DNA of 64,000 nt, taken from assembly GCF_947489035.1 (NCBI RefSeq), contig NZ_CANLCI010000012.1, positions 50,337-114,336 of the forward strand. Reading direction: 5' to 3'. Each line of letters starts with the position of its first letter. Positions within the stretch are counted from its first letter, which is position 1. The notes below the pieces were generated by a model, which searched no databases, had not been told where the DNA came from, and saw only the letters and a program-made list of their open reading frames with translations. This document shows positions 16,713-26,715 of the stretch, one piece after another. The translations under genes and the position numbers were made by a program. Origin of the DNA: an uncultured Ferrimonas sp. (GTDB lineage: Bacteria > Pseudomonadota > Gammaproteobacteria > Enterobacterales > Shewanellaceae).

Positions 16713-19700
16713 TTAGTCCAACAGATCCAGCAGCGCCTGCAGTGGGTGTCGCAACTGTTGCTGGGCCAATCGTTTGACTTGGCTGCGACAGGAATAGCCG
16801 CTGACCAAGGCTTCCCCCTGCCCTTGCTGCAACGGCGATTGCCAATGCATCTGATAAAGCCGCTTGGACGTTTCAAGATTACTGACTTCATGGCCAAAAG
16901 TACCCGCCATGCCACAGCAGCCGACGCTCACTAACTCAAGCTGAGCACCAAAGTGGCTAAGCAGCTGTTGCCACTCTTGCGCCCCTTGGGGGCGCACGCT
17001 GCTCTCGGTACAGTGGCCCATCAAACGGTAGCGTTTCTCAGTGGCGGTGGCCTGTGGCCAGCGAGACTGCTGCGTTAATAAAAACGAGGCCAACATCTGC
17101 ACTTCAAACTGCACCGCACTGGCCCCAAGGGTTTCAACGTACTCATCTTGATAGGTCAGAACCATGGCCGGATCGATCCCGACCAAGGGCAGCCCATAAC
17201 GGGCAATGCGATTCAGAGTTTCCGTGGTGTTGCTCGCCGTGCGCTTAAAGCGATCGATAAAGCCTTTAATGTGTTGCGGTTTGCCATTCACCAGATAAGG
17301 CACCAGCAACGGCGTAAAACCCAGTTTGCCCAATAACTTCAACGCCTGTTCAACCACGTCAGCGTCGTAGTAACTGGTGAACGGATCTTGCAGCAGCAAA
17401 ACGGTGTTGGCTCGCTGGTCGGCACTCAGTCCTGCAAGGTGCTGTTCAAATTGCGCCATGGTTTGTGGCGCAGCCCCGACTCGCTCAGCCAGGGTCGGTA
17501 CGGACAACGGCGGCGCATCAACGTAACCCAACAGTTTTCTGATCGCTACGGTCGCCAGTTTGTTTTGAGCTAAGGCGTTGATCAGCCGTGGGGCTTTGCC
17601 CTGCAATGGCAGTGTTTGCTCTAACCCTGCCACCAGATAATCTTTGGCGGGACGCAGGTAGCGGCCGTAATAGTGATGCAAAAACTCGGCTCGCAAGGTA
17701 GGAATGTCCACCTTAACTGGACAGGCACCAGAACAGGCTTTGCAGGCCAAACAGCTTTGCATCCCTTGATACACTTGGTGGGAAAAATCTTCCCCGCCCC
17801 GCAAACTGTTACTGGCTTTTTGCCAAACACTGGCGGGCTGGGGTGGGTATTGGCTGAGATCCACTCCGCGTTCCGCCAACAGCCGCAACCATTCGCGCAT
17901 CAGCTCAGCACGGCCTTTCGGGCTTTGCACCCGATCACCACTGGCTTTATATGAGGGGCACATCGGCGTGCTGGCTTGGTAGTTAAAGCACAAGCCGTTG
18001 CCATTACAGCGAATGGCGCGCTCATATTGTTCGCGACTCATTGGACTGATCTGGCGGTTGTTGGCGCCACGACTGGTGGTTTCCAGCGGCATCAATTCTG
18101 CATCGCTGCCCGCGGGGGTGCAGATCTTGCCGGGGTTAAGTTTATTGCTGGGGTCAAACCACGCTTTGACTTGGCGCAGGGATCCGAACAGCTCGCCAAA
18201 CACCTCGGGGCCGTACTTAGAGCGAATGCCACGGCCGTGTTCGCCCCACATTAAGCCGCCATAGCGCTGGGTTAATGCCGCCACTTCGTCCGACAACCGA
18301 TACAGCAGCTGTTCATCGGCGGGATCGGCCATGTCCAAAGCGGGACGTACGTGCAACACGCCCGCATCCACATGGCCAAACATGCCGTAGTTCAGCTGCT
18401 CTCGATCTAAAATGGCACGGAACTCCGCAATGAAATCCGCTAATTTTTCTGGCGGCACTGCCGTATCTTCGGCAAAGGCCAACGGCTTACGGGCGCCTTT
18501 GGCTGCAGCCAACAGCCCCACCGCTTTTTTGCGCATGGCATACACTCGGCCGATGCTGGCCAGATCTCGGCACACCTTATAGCCCAGCACCGATGCGGGT
18601 TTACTGTCTAAGCGGCGAAGCAACCCCGCTACGCGCTCAGCAACGTCTTCCTCGCTGCCCGCATACTCAACCATGTTGATGCCATCAAAACGGCGCTCGC
18701 TCTGTTCTGGCTCCACCAAATCGGCCACTTCGTGCCAGCTTACGTCTTCTTTGGCCAAACCCAGTACGGTCGCATCGATGGTTTCGACTACGGTGGCATT
18801 GGCTGCCACTAAGGCGGGGGCATCGCGCAAGGCGCTGTCAAAGCTGTCGTATTGGATATTTACCAAGGTGCGCATGGCGGGAATGGCGGTGAGATCCAGC
18901 TGTGCTTCAACCACAAACCCCAAGGTGCCTTCGGCGCCGCACAACAAGCGGGTTAGATCGAGAATGTCGGTGTCGGGGTTGTAGCAATGCTTTAAATCGT
19001 AACCGGTGAGAAACCGATTGAGCTTGGGAAAGCGCGCTTCGATCAGCCCCTGCTGTTGCTGGCACAAAGCCAATATCGCTTGCGCTAACTGTCGGGCTCG
19101 GCCGCTCAGCTGAGCCCGCGCCGCGGCATCCCACGGCGCGGTTTGCAATAGGCTGCCATCATCCAAAATGGCGGTAATGCCCAACACATGATCCGAGGTT
19201 TTGCCGTACACCAAAGAGCCCGCACCCGAGGCATCGGTGCTGATCATGCCCCCTACCGTGGCGCGATTCGAGGTAGACAGATCGGGGGCGAAAAAGAGGC
19301 CGTGGGGGCGCAGCTCATCATTCAACGCGTCTTTGATCACCCCACATTGCACCCGCGCTTGTTGCTGCTGCGCATCAATCGCCACCACCTGAGTTAAATG
19401 GCGAGAGGTATCCACAATGATGCCGTTATTAAGCGCCTGACCATTCGTGCCCGTGCCGCCACCACGCGGGCTGAAGCTCAACGCTTGGTGGGGCTGTGTG
19501 TGCCCCAAGCGCAGGGCAATTTGCAGATCCTCCACGGTTTTAGGCTTGATCACCGCCTGTGGCAACAGTTGATAGATGCTGTTGTCGGTGGCGTAATTGA
19601 TGCGGTGGTCATAACCGGATTCAATTTCACCGCTAAAGCCTGCGCCTTTTAGCGCAGTCAAATAGGCTTGGTATTCAGGCGCAACAGACGCCTCGGGGTG

Positions 19701-19715
19701 TAACGCGGGCAGCAT
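16713..19715 (-). CDS. ydiJ: FAD/Fe-S D-2-hydroxyacid dehydrogenase, YdiJ type
   Basis: A 1000-residue flavoprotein of the YdiJ family; studied members oxidise D-2-hydroxyacids such as D-2-hydroxyglutarate or D-lactate and pass electrons to the respiratory chain. I chose the ATG at 19715, which has AAGGA 6 bp upstream, over an in-frame start 21 bp earlier. Domain order: PCMH-type FAD binding (RGGGTGTNGQALN near residue 90, STDASGAGSLVYGKTSDHV near 175), the FAD-oxidase cap, a ferredoxin-like part with CNGNGLC and CLACKACSGACP, and a C-terminal CCG-type Fe-S domain (GHCTESS, GCCGMAGTFGHE). It is followed by the DUF1285 gene. Confidence 0.9.
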   Translation of the reverse strand: MLPALHPEASVAPEYQAYLTALKGAGFSGEIESGYDHRINYATDNSIYQLLPQAVIKPKTVEDLQIALRLGHTQPHQALSFSPRGGGTGTNGQALNNGIIVDTSRHLTQVVAIDAQQQQARVQCGVIKDALNDELRPHGLFFAPDLSTSNRATVGGMISTDASGAGSLVYGKTSDHVLGITAILDDGSLLQTAPWDAAARAQLSGRARQLAQAILALCQQQQGLIEARFPKLNRFLTGYDLKHCYNPDTDILDLTRLLCGAEGTLGFVVEAQLDLTAIPAMRTLVNIQYDSFDSALRDAPALVAANATVVETIDATVLGLAKEDVSWHEVADLVEPEQSERRFDGINMVEYAGSEEDVAERVAGLLRRLDSKPASVLGYKVCRDLASIGRVYAMRKKAVGLLAAAKGARKPLAFAEDTAVPPEKLADFIAEFRAILDREQLNYGMFGHVDAGVLHVRPALDMADPADEQLLYRLSDEVAALTQRYGGLMWGEHGRGIRSKYGPEVFGELFGSLRQVKAWFDPSNKLNPGKICTPAGSDAELMPLETTSRGANNRQISPMSREQYERAIRCNGNGLCFNYQASTPMCPSYKASGDRVQSPKGRAELMREWLRLLAERGVDLSQYPPQPASVWQKASNSLRGGEDFSHQVYQGMQSCLACKACSGACPVKVDIPTLRAEFLHHYYGRYLRPAKDYLVAGLEQTLPLQGKAPRLINALAQNKLATVAIRKLLGYVDAPPLSVPTLAERVGAAPQTMAQFEQHLAGLSADQRANTVLLLQDPFTSYYDADVVEQALKLLGKLGFTPLLVPYLVNGKPQHIKGFIDRFKRTASNTTETLNRIARYGLPLVGIDPAMVLTYQDEYVETLGASAVQFEVQMLASFLLTQQSRWPQATATEKRYRLMGHCTESSVRPQGAQEWQQLLSHFGAQLELVSVGCCGMAGTFGHEVSNLETSKRLYQMHWQSPLQQGQGEALVSGYSCRSQVKRLAQQQLRHPLQALLDLLD

Positions 19716-19803
19716 ATAAAATCCTTCTAGCACCATGGCTGTACCTTGCCATGGTAACGCTCAGCCGTAATAGACACCACTGAGCCAAAACTGCGACTAG
19801 CAT

Positions 19804-19835
19804 AAAAAAAAGAAGCCGCATTCACAGCGGCTTCT
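19804..19835 (-). terminator. Terminator of ppsA
   Basis: AGAAGCCGC (19811-19819) pairs with GCGGCTTCT (19827-19835). The A run at 19804-19810 gives the T tract on the minus strand. Confidence 0.85.
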
Positions 19836-19869
19836 TTCTGGTTCGAACTTATCAGGTTATCGAATTAGC

Positions 19870-22245
19870 TTATTTTGCTAATTTTTTACCCAAGTACAGC
19901 CAAGTATCAACCACGGTATCTGGGTTCAGCGACACCGAGTCGATGCCCTGCTCTGCCAGCCACTGGGCGAAGTCTTCGTGATCGGAAGGCCCCTGGCCAC
20001 AGATCCCCACGTACTTGCCGCGCGCTTTACAGGCCTTAATGGCCATCGATAGCAGTGCTTTGACGGCTTCGTCACGCTCGTCAAACAGGTGGCTGATGAT
20101 GCCAGAATCACGATCCAAGCCCAACGTCAGCTGGGTCATGTCGTTCGAACCGATGGAGAAACCATCGAAGTGATCCAAGAACTGATCCGCCAGCAACGCG
20201 TTAGAAGGCAGCTCGCACATCATCTGTACAAGCAAACCGTCTTCGCCACGCTTCAGGCCATTCTTGGCCATCTCGGCAATCACTTGCTCCGCTTCGCCAA
20301 CGGTACGGACGAATGGGATCATCATCTCAACGTTGGTTAAGCCCATCTCGCCACGAACGCGCTTAATTGCTTCACATTCCAGCGCAAAGCAATCGCGGAA
20401 GCTGTCGTCGATGTAACGACCCGCACCACGGAAGCCCAACATTGGGTTCTCTTCTTCAGGCTCGTAACGATCACCGCCAACCAAGTTGGCGTATTCGTTC
20501 GACTTAAAGTCAGACATGCGCACGATGATGCGTTTCGGGTAAACCGATGCCGCCAAGGTGGCCACGCCTTCCGCCAAACGAGAGATGTAGAATTCGCGTG
20601 GGTTGTCGTAACCCTGCATCATCTCTGCAATTTCAGCTTTGGTGGACGCGTCTTGATCTTCTAAGTTCAGCAACGCTTTCGGGTGCACACCGATCATGCG
20701 GTTGATGATGAACTCTAAGCGAGCCAAGCCGATGCCTTCGTTTGGCAAGCGACCAAAATCAAAGGCGCGATCTGGGTTACCGACGTTCATCATGATCTTC
20801 ATCGACAATTCAGGCAGGGAATCAACCCGTGACTCAGTCACTTCAAATTCCAGCTTGCTGTCGTAGATGAAGCCAGTATCGCCTTCAGCACAAGAAACCG
20901 TCACTTCTTGGCCATTGGCAATTACGGTGGTGGCATCGCCACAACCAACTACCGCTGGGATCCCCAGTTCACGGGCGATGATCGCCGCGTGACAAGTACG
21001 GCCACCACGGTTAGTCACAATCGCAGCGGCACGTTTCATGATCGGTTCCCAATCGGGATCGGTCATGTCGGTCACCAGTACGTCGCCCGGCTGGATCAGA
21101 TCCATCTGTTCGATGGACTGCAGCACTTTCGCGGTACCGGCACCGATCTTATGGCCAATGGCGCGGCCTTCAATCAGTACGTTAGAACGGTTGGCCAAAT
21201 TGAAACGCTCAATCACTTGGGCATCTTCATTTGAGCGTACGGTTTCTGGACGAGCCTGCACGATATACAGCTTGCCATCCAAACCATCTTTGGCCCATTC
21301 GATGTCCATTGGACGACCGTAGTGCTTTTCAATGATTACCGCTTGCTTAGCCAGTTCCATCACCTCTGCGTCAGTGATGGAGAACTTGCTGCACTGGCTT
21401 GCTGGTACGTCGATGATCTCAACTTGCTTGCCGTGTGCTTCATCGCCTGAGTAAACCATCTGGATCAGTTTAGAGCCCAAGTTACGACGAACAATCGAGT
21501 TGTGTCCCTGCGCCAAGGTTGGCTTATGAACGTAGAATTCATCAGGGTTAACCGCGCCTTGCACTACCATCTCACCCAAACCGTAAGCCGAGGTGATGAA
21601 CACTACGTCTTCAAAGCCGGATTCGGTATCGATGGAGAACAGTACGCCTGACGATGATTTATCAGAGCGAACCATGCGCTGCACACCGGCAGACAACGCC
21701 ACGCCACGGTGGTCGTAACCTTGGTGTACGCGGTAAGAGATAGCGCGGTCGTTAAAGAGGGATGCGTAAACGTGGTGAATCGCCAGCTTCACTGCGGCAA
21801 TACCACGCACGTTGAGGAAGGTCTCTTGCTGACCCGCGAAGGATGCGTCAGGCATATCTTCAGCGGTCGCAGAGGAGCGAACTGCAAAGGAAACTTCATC
21901 GCCGCCATCAGCAGATAGCTCGGCGTAAGAGATTTCGATGGCTTTATTCAAATCGGCTTGGAACGGAGTATCGATAATCCATTGGCGGATCTGCTTACCG
22001 GCAGTAGTAAGCGCATCAATGTCATCCACGTCCAGAGTATCGAGAACGGCATAGATCTTTTCGTTCAGGCCACTTTGATCGAGAAATTCATTAAATGCAT
22101 CAGATGTAGTCGCGAAACCACCCGGCACCTGCACACCAGCGCTGGCCAGGTTACTGATCATTTCGCCCAAGGAAGCGTTCTTGCCGCCCACTCGGTTGAC
22201 ATCGTGCATGCCAAGTTCCTGATACCAGAGTACATATTGGGTCAC
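19870..22245 (-). CDS. ppsA: Phosphoenolpyruvate synthase
   Basis: Converts pyruvate and ATP to PEP, AMP and phosphate for gluconeogenesis. The 791-residue length matches E. coli PpsA (792). The ATP-grasp domain occupies about residues 1-350 ([32 protein letters not shown]). The phosphohistidine domain holds the catalytic His419 in [15 protein letters not shown]. The C-terminal TIM barrel holds PEP-binding motifs and Cys in [10 protein letters not shown]. The start codon is GTG, with GAGG 8 bp upstream. It is divergent to ppsR, whose product switches PpsA on and off. Confidence 0.97.
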   Translation of the reverse strand: MTQYVLWYQELGMHDVNRVGGKNASLGEMISNLASAGVQVPGGFATTSDAFNEFLDQSGLNEKIYAVLDTLDVDDIDALTTAGKQIRQWIIDTPFQADLNKAIEISYAELSADGGDEVSFAVRSSATAEDMPDASFAGQQETFLNVRGIAAVKLAIHHVYASLFNDRAISYRVHQGYDHRGVALSAGVQRMVRSDKSSSGVLFSIDTESGFEDVVFITSAYGLGEMVVQGAVNPDEFYVHKPTLAQGHNSIVRRNLGSKLIQMVYSGDEAHGKQVEIIDVPASQCSKFSITDAEVMELAKQAVIIEKHYGRPMDIEWAKDGLDGKLYIVQARPETVRSNEDAQVIERFNLANRSNVLIEGRAIGHKIGAGTAKVLQSIEQMDLIQPGDVLVTDMTDPDWEPIMKRAAAIVTNRGGRTCHAAIIARELGIPAVVGCGDATTVIANGQEVTVSCAEGDTGFIYDSKLEFEVTESRVDSLPELSMKIMMNVGNPDRAFDFGRLPNEGIGLARLEFIINRMIGVHPKALLNLEDQDASTKAEIAEMMQGYDNPREFYISRLAEGVATLAASVYPKRIIVRMSDFKSNEYANLVGGDRYEPEEENPMLGFRGAGRYIDDSFRDCFALECEAIKRVRGEMGLTNVEMMIPFVRTVGEAEQVIAEMAKNGLKRGEDGLLVQMMCELPSNALLADQFLDHFDGFSIGSNDMTQLTLGLDRDSGIISHLFDERDEAVKALLSMAIKACKARGKYVGICGQGPSDHEDFAQWLAEQGIDSVSLNPDTVVDTWLYLGKKLAK

Positions 22246-22386
22246 AGTTCTATCCTCATAACCTCGGTTTTAATTATGTTGCCCCTTCCAGCAGGGGCGC
22301 GGGCATTTTACACTGCGCTGAAAGCTACGGTAAATGGCTAATTTTACTTGTAATTTTATTACTACATAAACGAAAGCGAGGGTGTT

Positions 22387-23199
22387 ATGGGGCGTAAAGT
22401 TTTCTACATTTCTGACGGTACTGCGATCACCGCAGAAGTGTTCGGGCACGCAGTTTTATCGCAGTTTCCCATCGAATTTGAACAAACAACCATCCCTTTT
22501 GTAGAAACCATCGAAAAAGCAGAAGAGGTTAAAAAACAGCTCAATGACTGTTTTATTACAACAGGGGAGCGCCCTTTAGTATTCCATTCGATTGTGAATC
22601 AAGATATTCGCAGCATTATTTACTCTTCTGAAGGGCTCGATTACGATTTTTTGAACACCTTTGTGGCCCCGTTAGAGCAACAACTGGGGGTGACTGCAGA
22701 GCCAAAAACCCACCGAACCCACTCAATCGACAACGCCGCCTATAACGATCGGATCGACGCCATCCACTTCGCCATGGACAACGATGACGGCATCACCATG
22801 AAGAATCTGGATCAAGCCGATGTGATTTTGGTGGGCGTATCCCGTTGTGGCAAAACCCCTTCCAGTCTCTATCTCTCAATGCAGTTTGGGGTAAAAGCGG
22901 CCAACTACCCTTTTATTGCCGAAGACATGGACAACCTAAAACTACCGGAAGAGTTAAAGAAGCATAAACATAAGCTGTTTGGCTTAACCATTGATCCAAT
23001 GCGCCTGCATGAGATCCGCAATCAGCGCTTACAAGGCAGCACTTATGCGTCGTTGCGTCAGTGCCGAATGGAGGTAAAGGAGGTTGAGATGATGTTTAAG
23101 AAGCAACGGATCCCGTTTATTAACACCACCTTTCACTCCGTTGAAGAGATCGCCACCAAGATCCTGTCTGAAACCAAACTGGAACGAAAAATGTTCTAG
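22387..23199 (+). CDS. ppsR: PEP synthase regulatory protein (kinase/pyrophosphorylase)
   Basis: A bifunctional DUF299 enzyme that inactivates PEP synthase by ADP-dependent threonine phosphorylation and reactivates it by phosphate-dependent pyrophosphorolysis. The 270-residue protein opens with [18 protein letters not shown] and contains the P-loop-like [14 protein letters not shown] at about residue 152, as in characterised homologues. GAGGG precedes the ATG. It is divergently paired with ppsA across 141 bp, which supports the assignment strongly. Confidence 0.95.
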   Translation: MGRKVFYISDGTAITAEVFGHAVLSQFPIEFEQTTIPFVETIEKAEEVKKQLNDCFITTGERPLVFHSIVNQDIRSIIYSSEGLDYDFLNTFVAPLEQQLGVTAEPKTHRTHSIDNAAYNDRIDAIHFAMDNDDGITMKNLDQADVILVGVSRCGKTPSSLYLSMQFGVKAANYPFIAEDMDNLKLPEELKKHKHKLFGLTIDPMRLHEIRNQRLQGSTYASLRQCRMEVKEVEMMFKKQRIPFINTTFHSVEEIATKILSETKLERKMF

Positions 23200-23224
23200 A
23201 GCAGTCATTTTCTTCCGTTAATGC

Positions 23225-23257
23225 GGTCGGTCTGTGCAGATATTCAACAGACCGACC
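23225..23257 (+). terminator. Hairpin after ppsR
   Basis: GGTCGGTCTGT (23225-23235) pairs perfectly with ACAGACCGACC (23247-23257). There is no clean T tract, so termination may be partial and could let ppsR transcripts reach aroH. Confidence 0.6.
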
Positions 23258-23355
23258 TAAAGCCCTCATTCCTGCCGCGCAAACGCCCCTAAATTCGGTA
23301 TACTCGTGCTCATTTCCCGCCATTTGGCGGTTTCAAGCCGTCCAGTTGGAAGCGC

Positions 23356-24417
23356 ATGACTATTAAAACCGATGAACTTCGTACAACGCTGTTGTCGAAG
23401 GTAATTTCCCCGGCTGAACTGGCCGACGAATTTCCGCTTAGCCAAGCGGGCGCTGACAATTTGGTCAATGCCCGTCGTGGGGTTGAAGCGATTTTAAGTG
23501 GCGAAGACGATCGACTGATGGTGATCATCGGCCCTTGCTCAATCCACGATACCGATGCTGCCATCGCTTACGCGAAAAAACTGGCTGGGATCCATCACGA
23601 GCTCAAAGATGATTTGCTGATTGTGATGCGCGTGTACTTTGAAAAGCCCCGCACCATTGTTGGCTGGAAAGGCCTGATCTCCGATCCGGATCTGGACGGC
23701 AGCTTCAGCGCCAATAAAGGTTTGCGCCTTGCCCGTAAGTTGCTGGTGGACATTACCGAAATGGATCTGCCCATCGCCACCGAGTTCCTCGACATGGTGA
23801 ATGGCCAGTACATTGCTGATCTGATCACTTGGGGCGCCATTGGCGCACGCACTACCGAAAGCCAAATCCACCGTGAAATGGCGTCAGCGCTGTCGTGCCC
23901 TGTGGGCTTTAAAAATGGCACCGACGGCAACATGCGTATTGCCATTGATGCAGTGCGTGCCTCTCGCGAACCACACATCTTCTACTCGCCAGATAAAGAT
24001 GGGCAGATGAGTGTTTACCGTACCCACGGTAACCCCTTTGGCCATGTGATCCTGCGCGGCGGTAAAGAGCCAAACTACCAAGCCGAGTTTGTTATCGATG
24101 CGGCCGAGCGCCTTGGCAGCAGCGGCGTGATCCCAAAAGTGGTGGTGGATTTCTCCCACGGTAACAGCCTGAAGCAGCATCAGCGCCAATTGCTGGTGGC
24201 ACAAGACATCATCAACCAGATGCAGCAGCCCCATGGCAGCCACATAGGCGGGGTGATGGCAGAAAGCTTCTTGGTGGCTGGCCAGCAAAAAGTCGAGCCA
24301 GGCAAAGCCCTGACGTTTGGCCAAAGCATCACCGACGGTTGCATCAATTGGGCTGACTCGGAACAGCTGCTGCGCGATTTGGCTGCTGCGGTTCGTGCAC
24401 GCCGAACTGTTTCATAA
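23356..24417 (+). CDS. aroH: 3-deoxy-7-phosphoheptulonate synthase, AroH type
   Basis: First enzyme of the shikimate pathway, condensing PEP with erythrose 4-phosphate. The 353-residue product matches the class I fold with GPCSIHD near residue 59, EKPRTIVGWKGL, GARTTESQIHREMASALS and GFKNGTDGN. The N-terminus (TDELRT, then ISPAELA) and GSFSANKGL are closer to E. coli AroH, the tryptophan-sensitive isozyme, than to AroF or AroG. A TATACT element at 23299-23304 could be the -10 box. ppsA, ppsR and aroH are also neighbours in E. coli, linking PEP supply to its use. No TrpR operator was seen. Confidence 0.93.
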   Translation: MTIKTDELRTTLLSKVISPAELADEFPLSQAGADNLVNARRGVEAILSGEDDRLMVIIGPCSIHDTDAAIAYAKKLAGIHHELKDDLLIVMRVYFEKPRTIVGWKGLISDPDLDGSFSANKGLRLARKLLVDITEMDLPIATEFLDMVNGQYIADLITWGAIGARTTESQIHREMASALSCPVGFKNGTDGNMRIAIDAVRASREPHIFYSPDKDGQMSVYRTHGNPFGHVILRGGKEPNYQAEFVIDAAERLGSSGVIPKVVVDFSHGNSLKQHQRQLLVAQDIINQMQQPHGSHIGGVMAESFLVAGQQKVEPGKALTFGQSITDGCINWADSEQLLRDLAAAVRARRTVS

Positions 24418-24430
24418 ACATAACGTTTCT

Positions 24431-24460
24431 TCACCCCGACTAATCGTTGGGGTGACTTTT
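24431..24460 (+). terminator. Terminator after aroH
   Basis: TCACCCC (24431-24437) pairs with GGGGTGA (24449-24455), followed by CTTTT. Confidence 0.65.
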
Positions 24461-24516
24461 GTCCAATTTTAGTTTCTGATAGAGGGCATTAACCCGCCTT
24501 TATTAAAGACCGAACC

Positions 24517-25164
24517 ATGGACGACTCGACTCTTAATATCGTCATTGCCGACGATCACCCTCTGTTTCGCAGTGCACTGAAACAAGCACTCAGTAGCCAG
24601 ATGGGCGCCCACTGGCTTGAAGCCGACAGCGCCGACTCCCTTGATCAACTGCTAGCCCAACAAAGCGTTGATCTGGTGCTGCTGGATTTGGAAATGCCCG
24701 GCAGCCGTGGTTATTCCACCCTAATTCACCTGCGCAGCCACTACCCTGCCGTCCCGGTGGTGGTGATCTCCGCCCACGAAGACAACACGACCATCAGCAA
24801 AACCTTACATTACGATGGGCAGGGCTTTATCCCTAAATCGGCCGCGCCCAGTGAATTTGCCGCCGCCATCAATCTGGTCTTAGCCGGTGAAACCTACATT
24901 CCAGCCCATCTGTCAGAAGCCGATCTCACCATTGAAGAAGACGACATCGGCAGCCGTGTGGCGGAGTTAACGCCGCAGCAGTACAAGGTGCTGCAAATGT
25001 TTGCAGAAGGGCTGCTGAACAAGCAGATCGCTTACGACTTAGACGTTTCTGAAGCCACCATTAAAGCCCACGCCACCGCCATCTTCCGTAAATTGGGGGT
25101 ACGCAATCGCACCCAAGCGGTGATTGCCCTGCAAGGCTTAGAGATGGAAAGAAAAGCGCTGTAA
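24517..25164 (+). CDS. LuxR/NarL-type response regulator, CrbR-like
   Basis: A 215-residue two-component regulator. The receiver domain (residues 7-125) has the acidic pair in ADDHP and the phospho-acceptor Asp57 in LLDLEMPG. The GerE helix-turn-helix (about 148-210) reads LTPQQYKVLQMFAEGLLNKQ, then AYDLDVSEATIKAH. It resembles CrbR of Vibrio and Pseudomonas, which activates acs on command of the SSS-type sensor CrbS. A CrbS-like kinase lies 9 kb downstream next to acs, so this is the likely partner. It is closed by its own strong terminator. Pairing is inferred from family and proximity. Confidence 0.85.
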   Translation: MDDSTLNIVIADDHPLFRSALKQALSSQMGAHWLEADSADSLDQLLAQQSVDLVLLDLEMPGSRGYSTLIHLRSHYPAVPVVVISAHEDNTTISKTLHYDGQGFIPKSAAPSEFAAAINLVLAGETYIPAHLSEADLTIEEDDIGSRVAELTPQQYKVLQMFAEGLLNKQIAYDLDVSEATIKAHATAIFRKLGVRNRTQAVIALQGLEMERKAL

Positions 25165-25190
25165 GCGCCGCAACCGCCCCCAGCGATAGA

Positions 25191-25230
25191 CACGACAACG
25201 CCGCGACGATCGTCGCGGCGTTGTGGTTTT
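25191..25230 (+). terminator. Terminator after the crbR-like gene
   Basis: A perfect 30-bp palindrome with arms ACAACGCCGCGACGA (25195-25209) and its complement, followed by GGTTTT. Confidence 0.85.
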
Positions 25231-25311
25231 GGCATTGTGTGGGTGTTCACTGTTTTTATGAATCGTTAGTCATAAACCTCAGCCACAACTCAGTTAGGCT
25301 GCCTTCCCGCT

Positions 25312-25542
25312 TTAGCTTGCCAGTAACACGCTTAGGGGCACCGCATAACACTTAGCCAAGCGTCGTACGGTCTGATAACTCAAGCTGCCCTCTTGCTGCG
25401 CCTGCTGAGTGATATCGGCACACCACAGTGCTTCCAGCGGTTGAAACACCAAAGAGGAATTACGGTTAAGCTGGCGCTGATGCAACGCTTCAATTAGGCG
25501 AGTATTAACATCAAACATCTGGGTCGGTTCACATTGGCTCAT
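25312..25542 (-). CDS. Small hypothetical protein with HTH-like C-terminus
   Basis: A 76-residue protein with AAGGG about 10 bp before the ATG. The C-terminal half (SLSYQTVRRLAKCYAVPLSVLLAS) has the spacing of the last helices of an XRE-type helix-turn-helix, but the domain is incomplete. It might therefore be a small DNA-binding or partner protein, which is speculative. It lies between the crbR terminator and the ABC operon terminator and is probably monocistronic. Confidence 0.58.
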   Translation of the reverse strand: MSQCEPTQMFDVNTRLIEALHQRQLNRNSSLVFQPLEALWCADITQQAQQEGSLSYQTVRRLAKCYAVPLSVLLAS

Positions 25543-25680
25543 CGGTTCTTTCCCTTGATTGTTATTATCGAGGAGGTAAACGCAACCAAGTTGAAAAGTG
25601 GCTAATTTTATTCACATTTACTGATTCAACAAATTGAGTTGACCACTACAAAGCCACCCTTAACCGTGAAGCCCAGACAC

Positions 25681-25711
25681 AACAAAGGAGGCCGAAGCCT
25701 CCTTGTTTTCT
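25681..25711. terminator. Terminator of the nucleoside ABC operon
   Basis: AAGGAGGC (25685-25692) pairs with GCCTCCTT (25697-25704). Read on the minus strand, the loop is TTCG closed by C-G, a very stable tetraloop. T-rich tracts occur on both strands. Confidence 0.8.
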
Positions 25712-25746
25712 TACCGTAACATTACTCAGCCATTAAGGCATCCGCA

Positions 25747-26712
25747 TTAACGGCTCTTCTCATACGGGGTGCCTACGGCTTTCGGCCCTACGGCTTTGCC
25801 AATAAAGCCCGCCAGCAACAACACCGTTAACACGTACGGCAGCACTTCGATCGCCTGTACTGGCACTTCGCCGATAAGAGGCAGTTCTACCCCTTGCAGG
25901 CGTACTGCCAACGCATCCAGCAAACCAAACAGTAAACAACCCAACATCACAGTGAGCGGACGCCATTTACCGAAGATCAACGCCGCCAGGGCGATAAAGC
26001 CCTTACCGGCGCTCATGTTCGGTACAAAACCCGCCGCATGGGCCGTTGATAAGTAAGCCCCGGCGATCCCCGCCAACATGCCCGCAATGATCAAGGCACG
26101 GTAACGCAGCCAAGTCACCGAGATACCGGCGGTGTCCACCGAATGCGGGTTTTCCCCCACCGCCCGCAAACGTAAGCCAAAACGGGTACGTTGCAAAACC
26201 CACCAAGACAGCGGCACTAACGCAAAGGCGGTGTACACCAGCAAGTTATGGCCCGACAGCAAGGTGGAGTAGATGCTGCCCAGCAGCGGCACATCCGCTA
26301 ACGCATCCGCAAACGGTAAGGTGATGCCGGTAAAGCGCTGTTCGCCCACCAACGACGGCGTTTGCCCGCCCATCTCAAACCAGTAGCGCCCAAGGGCCAC
26401 GGTTAAACCGGCGGCCAGCATATTGATGGCCGTACCAGAGACAATCTGATCGCCTTTATGGGTGATGGAAGCAAAACCGTGGATCATTGAGGTGATCACC
26501 CCAACCACCATGCCTGCCAGCAAGCCCATCCAAACGCTGTCACACCAGTACGCGGTGGCGGCAGCGGCAAAGGCCGATGCCAATAGCTTTCCTTCCAAGG
26601 CGATGTTAACCACCCCAGAACGCTCTGAAAACAGCCCCGCTAACGCCAGCAGCAGTAATGGGGTGGAGATCCGTAAGGTGGAGTCCAGCAACAAAATAAT
26701 GGTATCAAACAT
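25747..26712 (-). CDS. Nucleoside-type ABC transporter permease 2
   Basis: A 321-residue inner-membrane permease of the BPD_transp_2 family (YufQ/NupQ-like), with about 8-9 hydrophobic segments. The family signature NIALEGKLL (usual form NIGLEGxM) occurs near residue 37. GGAGG precedes the ATG. It is the last gene of the four-gene operon, 3 bp after permease 1, and ends at the 25681-25711 terminator. With permease 1 it should form the heterodimeric channel. Confidence 0.92.
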   Translation of the reverse strand: MFDTIILLLDSTLRISTPLLLLALAGLFSERSGVVNIALEGKLLASAFAAAATAYWCDSVWMGLLAGMVVGVITSMIHGFASITHKGDQIVSGTAINMLAAGLTVALGRYWFEMGGQTPSLVGEQRFTGITLPFADALADVPLLGSIYSTLLSGHNLLVYTAFALVPLSWWVLQRTRFGLRLRAVGENPHSVDTAGISVTWLRYRALIIAGMLAGIAGAYLSTAHAAGFVPNMSAGKGFIALAALIFGKWRPLTVMLGCLLFGLLDALAVRLQGVELPLIGEVPVQAIEVLPYVLTVLLLAGFIGKAVGPKAVGTPYEKSR

Positions 26713-26715
26713 GCT

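Noticed and set aside
22312..22336. Cra (FruR)-like site before ppsA
   Set aside because: GCTGAAAGCTACGG shares only the left half of the Cra consensus, with several mismatches on the right; too weak to report as a feature.
23317..23334. Tryptophan attenuator before aroH
   Set aside because: Only a short CCGCC/GGCGG hairpin is present, with no leader peptide rich in Trp and no alternative stem.
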